From: JAQBDA01 sp041301185
GTDB lineage: Bacteria > Chloroflexota > Anaerolineae > Anaerolineales > UBA4823
Reading direction: 5' to 3'
Assembly (NCBI GenBank): GCA_041301185.1
Contig: JBFYSV010000348.1
Span: 1 to 17,236 of the forward strand
DNA length: 17,236 bases
The notes under the pieces were generated by a model that ran no database searches, was not told where the DNA came from, and saw only the letters and a program-made list of their open reading frames with translations. Positions 8,502 through 15,068 of the stretch are shown piece by piece. Position numbers and translations under genes: made by a program. Position 1 is the first letter of the stretch; each line of letters begins with the position of its first letter.

Positions 8502-9274
8502 CAGGCGTTCACCGGATCGGACGGGGTGGTCTCCAGGGTCTCTAGCTCTTCGATGATGGTGCGTAAATGGTCGCTTTGAGATGTGTTGCCATCCAGGCGC
8601 AGCTCGCTTGCCAGATTGCCATCTCTCAAGAACACCACTCGATCAGCATAAGAAGCAGCCCGCGGGTCGTGGGTGACGACAACAATCGTCTGACCCAGCT
8701 CATCACAGGACCGCCTCAGAAGATCCATGATCAGCGTGCCGGTCTTTGAATCTAGATTGCCGGTCGGCTCATCTGCCAGCAGGATGGCAGGCTCGGTGAT
8801 CAAGGCGCGCGCCATGGCAACCCGTTGTTGCTCGCCGCCAGAGAGCTGTTCGGGTTTGTGCCGGCGCCGGTCGGCAAGACCGATCAAATCCAGGAGCACC
8901 TGCAGGCGCTCCTGGTATTTGCGCAGGTTTTTACCGTCAATGAGCAGCGGCAGGGTGATATTCTCCTCAGCCGTCAGTGTGGGGAGCAAGTTGAAGAACT
9001 GGAAGACAAAGCCCACGTTGCGCCGCCGGATTAAGGTCACCTGCTTGTCTTTCAACAGCGACAGGCGATGTCCAGCCAGGGTTACTTCCCCATCGGAGGG
9101 CTTGTCCAACCCGCCGATCAGGTGCAGCAAGGTGGATTTGCCACTGCCCGATGGGCCCATGATGGCGACAAACTCGCCCTCTTCAACGGAAAAATCCACC
9201 CCGTTCAAGGCATTGACATGATGGTTTCCAAGGCGGTAGGTTTTGGTCAAGCCATTTGCTTCCAGAACTGGCAT
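8501..9274 (-). CDS. ABC transporter ATP-binding protein (MacB/LolD type)
   Basis: A 257-residue nucleotide-binding protein with Walker A GPSGSGKST (40-48), Q-loop Gln at 92, signature LSGGE (144-148), Walker B ILLADEPTGNLD with Glu at 169, and switch His at 202 (VVTHD). The DEPTGNLD sequence is characteristic of the LolD/MacB/FtsE subfamily. All catalytic residues are present. It would power the double-FtsX permease, whose start codon overlaps its stop. It begins 14 bp after the dikinase gene. The C-terminus has about 25 extra residues compared with a minimal LolD. The name LolD is not assigned because the cargo is unknown. Confidence 0.93.
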   Translation of the reverse strand: MPVLEANGLTKTYRLGNHHVNALNGVDFSVEEGEFVAIMGPSGSGKSTLLHLIGGLDKPSDGEVTLAGHRLSLLKDKQVTLIRRRNVGFVFQFFNLLPTLTAEENITLPLLIDGKNLRKYQERLQVLLDLIGLADRRRHKPEQLSGGEQQRVAMARALITEPAILLADEPTGNLDSKTGTLIMDLLRRSCDELGQTIVVVTHDPRAASYADRVVFLRDGNLASELRLDGNTSQSDHLRTIIEELETLETTPSDPVNA

Positions 9275-9288
9275 ATCTTTTTCATCCT

Positions 9289-11646
9289 TTAGCCAGGAAT
9301 TGATTCTGGCTCGTGAATAACGATCTCCCCTTTGTAACCATCTACGGTTACCCGGGTATTATCGTTTAGCTGAAGCGCCCCTGCAACCGATACTACCGCC
9401 GGGATATTATATTCCCGGGCGATGATCGAGCTATGCGAAAGGATTCCTCCCGATTCGGCGATCACTGCCCCCGCCCGGGCGAACAGCGGCGTCCACCCGA
9501 CATCTGAGTACGGCACCACAATCACATCCCCTTTCACAACCTTGGGGAAATCGCTGATGCCACGCACATTTTTTACCTGTCCAGTGTAATAGCCCCGCGA
9601 GGTCGGTGTGCCGCGCAGGACCCGACTGGTGGATAACTGCACGGGTGGCGGGTGGTCGCCATAGATCAGCTCTGGCAGCTCGATGTTGCGAAATTGCACC
9701 ATCTCCTGTTTGCGCTGGCTAACCTTTTCTGCGATATCCGCCCCGCTGGCCTCACCGGCAAAGAAAGAGCGTATTTCTGGATCGTACAGGTAGAAGATAT
9801 CTTTGCGGTCTGCCAAAATATCTCGCCGGACGAGCGAGTCGCCAAGCGCCAGGTAAGTTTCTCGAAATAATCCGTAGCCAAAGGTGTACACTGAGCTGAT
9901 CTGCTCACGATACAGCCGGTAGCGTTGGGCGTTACGGTACGTCCTTGCCATTCTCCAGCGGCGCAGGCCGGCTACCGGGATCTGGTCAAAGGTCAGCTTT
10001 TCGCCCGGCTTATCTTCGCGTTGCATGTACGAGGTGATCATGTGCAGGATCAGATCGGGATTCTCACGCCAGGGAATAGATGAGAAATCATTGCCGCTAT
10101 CGCTCAAGTGACCAAAACGTTCCAGGAATTCGGCGACCTGGGCCTGGAAATCTTCGATTCCAGGCATGGACTGGAACTCTGTAAAGCTGCTTTCCAGGAT
10201 GCGCTGCTGGGTATCCGCACTGAGCTGGCAGTATAGCCCGTTCAACCGGCGCAGATGGAAGTCCGGATCATAATCTTGCAAGGCTGCGATGCCATCCATC
10301 AGATCCAGTTTCTCGTAATCCGCACCGGCTTTCTGCATCTGTCTGCGCAGCATGCCGTTATAAAGGGCCATCAAGAGCGGCGCGACGATATTCAAGTACG
10401 CCGCCTGACCGGTGATGGATGTCAATTGTTCGATCTGCACCAGACGCTCAGCGTCGTCCATCTGCCTGGATTGTTGAGCGGCAATCGTTTGATACCTGGA
10501 TTTAACCTCAGGCAGGCGCTGGTCGATCTGGCGAGAGAACGCCCATTTGTCGCTGATAAACCGAACCAGGCGTGGTAAGAGAGCAAGCATTTGGGCGCTC
10601 GGCTTGAACATCGGCATTTTCTGGCCGCCTGTCTGGATGCCCATCATCATCTCAAGGGACTCGGCGGGCAGACCTAATCGCTCGAAGATCTGCCCGAAGG
10701 TGCCCATGTCAAAATACGTGCGGTAGTAGAAGGCGCGGCTCAGGCTGGCTGGATCGATATCGTTTTTCCCGATCAGCTCGGTGAGCAGATCTACCCAGGT
10801 TCCGTTCACGATCGGCGTGTTCACTGACCAGATCAGCGGCTTGATCATCCCGGGAAGCATATCTTTGGCGATTTTGTTGGAGTAAAGGTGCGGCTGGTTG
10901 AGGCAGGTGATCTCCCGCATTTGCACCCAGTACAGCTTGCGGCCATCGTAGACCCACTCCAGATCTACATCCAGCTTGAAGGTTTTACTGATGGCACGCG
11001 TGCTGGCAACAATTTCCTCCAATAATGCCTGGTGCAGAGGTCCATCTTCGGGTTGTTCGATCCACTCGCCCCACTTGCTGACCCAGCGTTGCGGGGTGAC
11101 ACCTCCCTGAACGAGCATTTCTCCGCTGCCTGGAACCGCCTCAACAATCACCTCGTCAAACCCCGTGATGGGGTTCTTGCTGAAAGCCACGCCAGAAAGC
11201 TCTGCCGGGACCATCTCCTGGATGATCACTCCCATCTTTAACTCTTTCTCGCCAGCCCCAAGCCGGGCGAGATATTCGGAAGCCGACGCGGAACGCGCCG
11301 CGTCCCAAACTTCCTGGATCGCCACGAAGATCTGGCTTAACCCGCGCACATCCAGGATGGTCTTGAACTGACCGGCAAATGAATGCTCCAGGTTATCTTC
11401 AATATTGGCGGAAGATCGTACCGCATACGAAAGATCAGGATTCAAGAGCGACTTAAGCTCAGTTTGCAACTGGCTAAGTATGGCAGGATCATTTTGCTTG
11501 TATAGCAGATAGGCTTCCCAGGTGCAGGCAAATGTTTTTGGCACCAGGTAGCCTCTGCTCATTAACCGGGCGAGATTCTTTGCCTTGCTGCCCACCGATT
11601 CTGGCAGAGGCTTGCCATCCAGGGAAAAGATGATTTCCGTTCTCAT
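9289..11646 (-). CDS. PEP-synthase/rifampicin-phosphotransferase-like swinging-histidine dikinase
   Basis: A 785-residue enzyme. The N-terminal ATP-grasp (PPDK_N) domain shows GSKAKNLARL (19-28), AVRSSANIED (75-84), SFAGQF (89-94), SGVAFSKNPITG (151-162) and the ATP-binding end E230...Q242-x-R244. A central domain of about 400 residues resembles no family I can name. The C-terminal mobile phosphohistidine domain has SGGILSHSSIIARE, with catalytic His about 738. The PEP-binding TIM barrel of PEP synthase and PPDK is absent. The order ATP-grasp, middle domain, His domain is that of rifampicin phosphotransferase (Rph), where ATP's beta-phosphate passes through His to a bound acceptor. The acceptor here is unknown. 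The gene sits 20 bp after a PlsY-like gene and 14 bp before an ABC transporter, so a lipid-like or antibiotic-like acceptor is conceivable. The ribosome-binding site is weak, suggesting coupling to the upstream gene. Confidence 0.88.
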   Translation of the reverse strand: MRTEIIFSLDGKPLPESVGSKAKNLARLMSRGYLVPKTFACTWEAYLLYKQNDPAILSQLQTELKSLLNPDLSYAVRSSANIEDNLEHSFAGQFKTILDVRGLSQIFVAIQEVWDAARSASASEYLARLGAGEKELKMGVIIQEMVPAELSGVAFSKNPITGFDEVIVEAVPGSGEMLVQGGVTPQRWVSKWGEWIEQPEDGPLHQALLEEIVASTRAISKTFKLDVDLEWVYDGRKLYWVQMREITCLNQPHLYSNKIAKDMLPGMIKPLIWSVNTPIVNGTWVDLLTELIGKNDIDPASLSRAFYYRTYFDMGTFGQIFERLGLPAESLEMMMGIQTGGQKMPMFKPSAQMLALLPRLVRFISDKWAFSRQIDQRLPEVKSRYQTIAAQQSRQMDDAERLVQIEQLTSITGQAAYLNIVAPLLMALYNGMLRRQMQKAGADYEKLDLMDGIAALQDYDPDFHLRRLNGLYCQLSADTQQRILESSFTEFQSMPGIEDFQAQVAEFLERFGHLSDSGNDFSSIPWRENPDLILHMITSYMQREDKPGEKLTFDQIPVAGLRRWRMARTYRNAQRYRLYREQISSVYTFGYGLFRETYLALGDSLVRRDILADRKDIFYLYDPEIRSFFAGEASGADIAEKVSQRKQEMVQFRNIELPELIYGDHPPPVQLSTSRVLRGTPTSRGYYTGQVKNVRGISDFPKVVKGDVIVVPYSDVGWTPLFARAGAVIAESGGILSHSSIIAREYNIPAVVSVAGALQLNDNTRVTVDGYKGEIVIHEPESIPG

Positions 11647-11666
11647 AGCCCCAGCAATCCAGCTGA

Positions 11667-12380
11667 TTAGCGTTTCGTCAGCCTTAGCTTGCCCATTAAT
11701 TTAAGCATTTGTTGTCCCATCGGAAATTGCTCCATGCCCACTTCCATATCCCCCTTGCCATACTTGCGTCTGAACTGGATGATTTGTTTGATTTCCGGAA
11801 TCATCGCCAGGATAAACAGCACATTTATAGCTAATGCATAAGCCACATAATAAGGGTTTTGGGTAGTAAACCACAGCCAGGGGATCGCCAATAACACGCC
11901 GCCCATATAAACCAGGAGCAGCTCCTTGAGCACTGCCATGCCGATCACCATCGCGGTTGTTGCAACGACGAAGGCCCCAATTGGATCGATGGCAAACATG
12001 CCTCCGTAAAACGCTGAAATCCCACGTCCGCCTTTGAAGCGATAATAGATAGGCCAGCAATGACCGATGAAACCCGCTACTGCGGCAACCAAAAAGTAGT
12101 ATTGCTCAGGATAAAGCAGCCTGAAAACCAGGGTGGGGATAAATACCTTTAAGATATCCAGGATACCGACCGTACAGCCCAACCGGGGGCCTAGCTTCAT
12201 CGAGGCTGTGTTACCTCCAACGGACTGCAACCGGTAGGGTTCATCCGCGTTTGCCCAGCGCATTTCGACATCATTGAGATCAACATCGGGTCGCACAAGT
12301 TTCGCAACGATCCGCCCAAACGAGAGCGCACCGAGCAGGTAGCTAACGATAAAAGCCACTAGAAGGGTGGTCAAATCCAT
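11667..12380 (-). CDS. PlsY-like glycerol-3-phosphate acyltransferase homologue with divergent motifs
   Basis: A 237-residue multipass membrane protein of the PlsY family, which transfers acyl groups from acyl-phosphate to glycerol-3-phosphate. The third motif is well kept: GHCWPIYYRFKGGRG (106-120). The first two are eroded. GALSFG (17-22) stands where PlsY proteins have GSxPFG-like residues, and VGGNTASMKLG (54-64) replaces the usual GSGNxGATN. The later lysine-glycine pair is KV (DILKVF). There is also an insertion of roughly 20 residues between motifs one and two (about 31-51), and an extended basic C-terminal tail. It may therefore use another acceptor or have lost catalysis. ATG at 12380 has GGGAG upstream. 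It is the first gene of a four-gene operon with a dikinase and a MacB-type ABC transporter. A housekeeping plsY is probably elsewhere, but that is not visible here. Confidence 0.8.
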   Translation of the reverse strand: MDLTTLLVAFIVSYLLGALSFGRIVAKLVRPDVDLNDVEMRWANADEPYRLQSVGGNTASMKLGPRLGCTVGILDILKVFIPTLVFRLLYPEQYYFLVAAVAGFIGHCWPIYYRFKGGRGISAFYGGMFAIDPIGAFVVATTAMVIGMAVLKELLLVYMGGVLLAIPWLWFTTQNPYYVAYALAINVLFILAMIPEIKQIIQFRRKYGKGDMEVGMEQFPMGQQMLKLMGKLRLTKR

Positions 12381-12446
12381 AGCAATACTCCCTTGTCTGA
12401 TGCAAAGAAATCGCGGAGAAAATCCCCCTGCTCAGCGAGAATAAAA

Positions 12447-12458
12447 TGGTCGCGACCA
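12447..12458. repeat. 12-bp perfect palindrome in the operon leader
   Basis: TGGTCGCGACCA reads the same on both strands. It lies about 100 bp downstream of the predicted start site of the PlsY-like operon, within its leader. It could be a regulator-binding site or part of an RNA hairpin; a chance palindrome is also possible. Confidence 0.45.
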
Positions 12459-12562
12459 ACTGGTAAAAACCACAAAGCACTTACCCATGCTATGCCCCTT
12501 TAGCCCAATATCCAATAAACAGTAATTCCTGTTAAAGATGAGATCCCGGGTAATTCTTATAG

Positions 12563-12591
12563 ACTATATCAATTTAGTGCCCTTGCGTCAA
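12563..12591 (-). promoter_or_regulatory. sigma-70 promoter of the PlsY-like/dikinase/ABC operon
   Basis: On the minus strand TTGACG (complement of 12586-12591) and TATAGT (complement of 12563-12568) are separated by exactly 17 bp. Transcription from about 12556 would give an untranslated leader of roughly 175 nt before the ATG at 12380. This is long enough for post-transcriptional control. Confidence 0.7.
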
Positions 12592-12675
12592 TCGCCGTAT
12601 GTCCCGTAATATATGTGCCAAAATACACTAATCGGATTCTCATTAACCGCTTCATGTGATTCCCAAGCCTGCGAG

Positions 12676-12681
12676 TATAAT
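12676..12681 (+). promoter_or_regulatory. possible -10 box for the DsbA-like gene
   Basis: A perfect TATAAT lies 77 bp before the ATG of the DsbA-like gene. The best -35 match, TTCATG at 12651-12656, has a long 19-bp spacing, so this is a weak prediction. Confidence 0.35.
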
Positions 12682-12758
12682 TACCCATCACAGGCACGTC
12701 AGGAGCCATCTTGCTATGGGCGGTGTGCTGCATGAATTAGGCCGCGAAAGGAACATTT

Positions 12759-13607
12759 ATGAGCGACGAAAATTTTACTGGGGATAGTGAACCAGCCGGA
12801 GAGGCGGGCTCAAAAGACTCTCCTCGCCCTTCACTGGTAATTAATGTGCATTCATGGGCAACGCCGATCGTGGGATTACTGATGCTTGTGGTGGGTTTGC
12901 TTGCAGGCTATTTCGTCCGCCCGTTTATTTCCGAGCAGCTTGCCGCCGAGACCCCCGTTGCAGCAGCACCTGCCAACACGCCATCCGGCGAGGCTCCCAC
13001 GGCTGCCAATCTACCCTCTCAGGCTTCGGTTACGCAACAACCGGCCAACTTGCAAGAGGTGATGGATTATCTGGTGCCCCAGATTAGCCATATCAAGGGT
13101 GACCCTGAAGCGGCTGTAACTATCATCGAGTTTAGCGATTTCCAGTGACCCTTCTGCGGCAGGCATGCCACTGGCGCGGGTCGCCAGATCGAAGAAACAT
13201 ATGTTGCAGACGGCAAGGTGCGCGTTGGGTACTGGCACATGGCTTTCCTGGGTGAAGAATCACGGTTCGCTGCAGAGGCCAGTGAGTGCGCCGGTGAACA
13301 AGACGCCTTCTGGGAATATCACGCCAAGCTTTTTGAAAGCCAGAATGGCGAAAACCGGGGAGCTTTCAACAAAGATAATCTAAAGAAGTTTGCTGCTGAT
13401 CTTGGCCTGGATAGCGAGGCGTTTGATCAGTGCCTGGACTCAGGAAAATACACCCAGGTTGTGCAAGAGGCTACCCAGCTAGCCCAATCGATTGGCGTCA
13501 GCAGCACTCCGGCATTTCTGATTAACGGTACGCCCATGCTCGGTGCACAGCCTTTCGAAGCGTTCCAAAAGGTGATTGACCAGGCGCTGGCTGATAGCGC
13601 CCCCTGA
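12759..13607 (+). CDS. membrane-anchored DsbA-like oxidoreductase, probable selenoprotein (UGA at the first active-site position)
   Basis: Read through one in-frame TGA at 13146-13148, the frame gives 282 residues. The parts are a hydrophilic N-terminus, one membrane helix (about 34-54), a Pro/Ala-rich linker (about 64-97) and a DsbA/Thioredoxin_4 domain to the end. The domain shows IIEFSDFQ, the recoded residue 130, then PFC with Cys133, then AEASECAGEQDAFWEYH, and the cis-proline region GVSSTPAFLING. Related proteins have DFQCPFC here, so the TGA replaces exactly the first CxxC cysteine, giving UxxC if decoded as selenocysteine. The sequence on both sides is intact with no other stop, and the TGA is followed by C and a SECIS-like hairpin. 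The role would be extracytoplasmic thiol-disulfide exchange. AAGGAA precedes the ATG. The main alternative is a fresh TGC/TGT-to-TGA nonsense mutation, which would leave a 129-residue fragment without an active site. Confidence 0.85.
13146..13148 (+). other. in-frame UGA, probable selenocysteine codon
   Basis: This TGA stands in the place of the first active-site Cys (DFQ-UGA-PFC). Cys codons TGC/TGT differ from it by one base. TGA acts as a true stop elsewhere in the window (for example at 1030-1032, 13605-13607 and the ends of three minus-strand genes), so whole-genome reassignment of TGA is unlikely. The following base is C, as in E. coli fdhF. Confidence 0.75.
13149..13187 (+). promoter_or_regulatory. 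candidate bacterial SECIS element
   Basis: CTGGCG (13171-13176) pairs perfectly with CGCCAG (13182-13187) around the five-base loop CGGGT. The loop starts 28 nt after the UGA and has G at its second to fourth positions. Bacterial SECIS elements lie inside the coding region just after the UGA and present guanines in a small apical loop to SelB. Distance and loop fit that pattern. A possible lower helix between TTCT at 13152-13155 and downstream AGAA is weaker. SelB binding cannot be proven by eye. Confidence 0.65.
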
Positions 13608-13625
13608 AAAAACCAGATTTATTAA

Positions 13626-14714
13626 TCAATCCTGGACTTCGATCACCGTCCCCCCTGGCAGGGGGACGGTGATGTCTCCAGGGTCGTAAGGCACGACGGG
13701 CAGCGTCCAGCGGAAAATCCAGCGGGCATCATCCGGGCGGGTGTTGACACAGCCGCGCGACATTGGCACGCCATAGTTGTTGTGCCAGAAGGTGGAGTGG
13801 ATTGCCACCCCGCTGCCAACAAACAGGGTTGTCCAGCCGATGCCGGGCAGATCCCAACCGCCGCCGGTAGTGCCGCCGCTCATGTGTAAGGAAACCATTT
13901 TCCGCCAGACAGGGTGCTTGCCCGCCGGTGTAGCCCAGACATCTACCCGCTCGCCGTTGGCATTGTACAGCGCCCCGGTGGATACGCGGGCGAAATAAAC
14001 TTCTCGGTTGTCCTCATAGCAGGATAGGCTCTGGTGGGTTACATCCACGACAATCCGCTTGTTTTCGACCTCCGGGCGAATGGGCTCCATCTCCTGGGCA
14101 GTGATTGGGCGAAAGGCCTCGGCAACTGCCCAGAAGATGTCCCCATATCCGTAGCGCTCGTTTATCCTAAACCATGTCTGGCCTTGCTCGTCCCGCTTGA
14201 GCTGGTCCACCCAAACAACCTGGCTATAGTATAGACGTCCCGGCAACCCGGCTTTAATGCGGTCGTCCAACCAGGGAGCGCGCGCAGGGGGATTATCCAG
14301 CACCAGGTCTACATAGGGCACAGTTACTTCTGCCCACATGCCCGCCCCCAGGCTCGTTTGTGGCAAATCCTGCAAGGCAGGATTGGGATGGTTAGCAGAC
14401 GGCTGCAAGTGGGGAGACCAGATATAGCCCTCGGGTGTTTCCACCCAGCGCTGGCTGATCTCCGTTGGGTGGCGACCAACCACCTCGCGCATCCAGGGGA
14501 ACAGCTCATCTTCCACCAGCTTGCGCACGGAGGGGCTATCCAGGCTGGGGCGAGTTTTTAGCTCGGTTCCCCACCATACCACGCGCCCCAGGCGCTCTGC
14601 AGCGGGGAATGCAGGCAATGCGAAGATCTGCCCCAGTGGGCTCAGACCTAACGTCCCCATGCCCAGGGCAGATAGCTTCAAAAAGTCTCGCCGGCTTATT
14701 TTGGCCCGATCCAT
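13626..14714 (-). CDS. Tat-exported L,D-transpeptidase (YkuD family)
   Basis: A 362-residue protein starting with a twin-arginine signal: ISRRDFLKL (Arg8-Arg9) followed by a hydrophobic stretch to about residue 35, so export of a folded protein is expected. The C-terminal YkuD domain has the catalytic pattern HSTFWH (His306) and SRGCVN with the nucleophile Cys322. The family forms 3-3 crosslinks in peptidoglycan or attaches proteins to it. The middle part (about 40-230) precedes the YkuD domain and resembles SH3-like substrate-binding regions seen in Chloroflexota homologues, but I cannot define it firmly. The gene converges on the DsbA-like gene with an 18-bp gap. Tat export of a Cys enzyme beside an extracytoplasmic oxidoreductase gene may be meaningful, but this is only context. 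ATG at 14714 follows an AAGG-containing stretch. Confidence 0.9.
   Translation of the reverse strand: MDRAKISRRDFLKLSALGMGTLGLSPLGQIFALPAFPAAERLGRVVWWGTELKTRPSLDSPSVRKLVEDELFPWMREVVGRHPTEISQRWVETPEGYIWSPHLQPSANHPNPALQDLPQTSLGAGMWAEVTVPYVDLVLDNPPARAPWLDDRIKAGLPGRLYYSQVVWVDQLKRDEQGQTWFRINERYGYGDIFWAVAEAFRPITAQEMEPIRPEVENKRIVVDVTHQSLSCYEDNREVYFARVSTGALYNANGERVDVWATPAGKHPVWRKMVSLHMSGGTTGGGWDLPGIGWTTLFVGSGVAIHSTFWHNNYGVPMSRGCVNTRPDDARWIFRWTLPVVPYDPGDITVPLPGGTVIEVQD
13642..13673. repeat. 13-bp perfect hairpin within the 3' end of the L,D-transpeptidase gene
   Basis: Positions 13642-13654 and 13661-13673 are exact inverted copies (ATCACCGTCCCCC and its complement) around a 6-nt loop. It encodes the end of the transpeptidase (ITVPLPGGTVI). 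It also lies just past the end of the convergent DsbA-like gene, so it could limit read-through or stabilise the 3' end of that transcript. There is no T-run on either side. Confidence 0.6.
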
Positions 14715-15068
14715 TGCCTGACTAACCTTGCCTTACCAAGTACGATCTCATAATACGGGTGGAAGACCTACCTCGCATCTTCGAAAGAAATCTCAATCTG
14801 TCCAGGTTGGGGATGATAACATAGAAAAACATGTTGCAGCTTATAAGAAAATTAGCGCTCACCGGGCAGTACCATAGCCGGATATCTTTATCTCCAGCCA
14901 GGTTAGAGTGGAGAGATGATAGAGAACTGTTCAATTACAGTTATAATTTCCGGTGCTCGATGCGTGGCAGCATGCTGCCCATCCAAATTGAAGCTGTGAT
15001 TAATTCTGCCTGGCAGAAGGCGCCTCAAGCCCTGTCTGGGTTTTAGAGCACCAAATTGAAAATCAGCT
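14715..15068. other. 354-bp divergent intergenic region before the ECF sigma gene
   Basis: It separates the leftward transpeptidase gene from the rightward sigma factor gene. I see no convincing gene; short open frames on both strands lack family resemblance. Notable items are a TATAAT at 14942-14947 without a good -35 partner and a 15-bp palindrome at 15004-15018 (TTCTGCC-T-GGCAGAA) about 50 bp before the sigma gene. A minus-strand TATTAT near 14750-14755 could be a -10 box for the transpeptidase gene. Confidence 0.5.

Larger units (their letters stand above)
12381..12758. other. 378-bp divergent intergenic region between the PlsY-like operon and the DsbA-like gene
   Basis: No convincing gene. 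It holds a good minus-strand promoter at 12563-12591, a 12-bp perfect palindrome at 12447-12458 inside the resulting leader, and weaker plus-strand promoter-like sequences. These are TTGCGT at 12583-12588 with TAATAT 18 bp on, overlapping the minus-strand -35 box, and a TATAAT at 12676-12681. A tRNA or known riboswitch was not recognised. Confidence 0.6.

Noticed and set aside
12759..13148. A stand-alone 129-residue gene ending at the TGA
   Set aside because: It would stop just before the catalytic residue, and the downstream frame keeps every family feature. Readthrough is the better model, though a recent nonsense mutation is not excluded.
13146..13148. Genome-wide reassignment of TGA to an amino acid
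   Set aside because: Several genes here end naturally at TGA, and only this one has an internal TGA.
14722..14934. Small 70-codon minus-strand open frame
   Set aside because: No ribosome-binding site or family resemblance; it would occupy the transpeptidase promoter region.
14831..15046. Small 71-codon plus-strand open frame upstream of the sigma gene
   Set aside because: No ribosome-binding site, no recognisable family, and composition like intergenic DNA.
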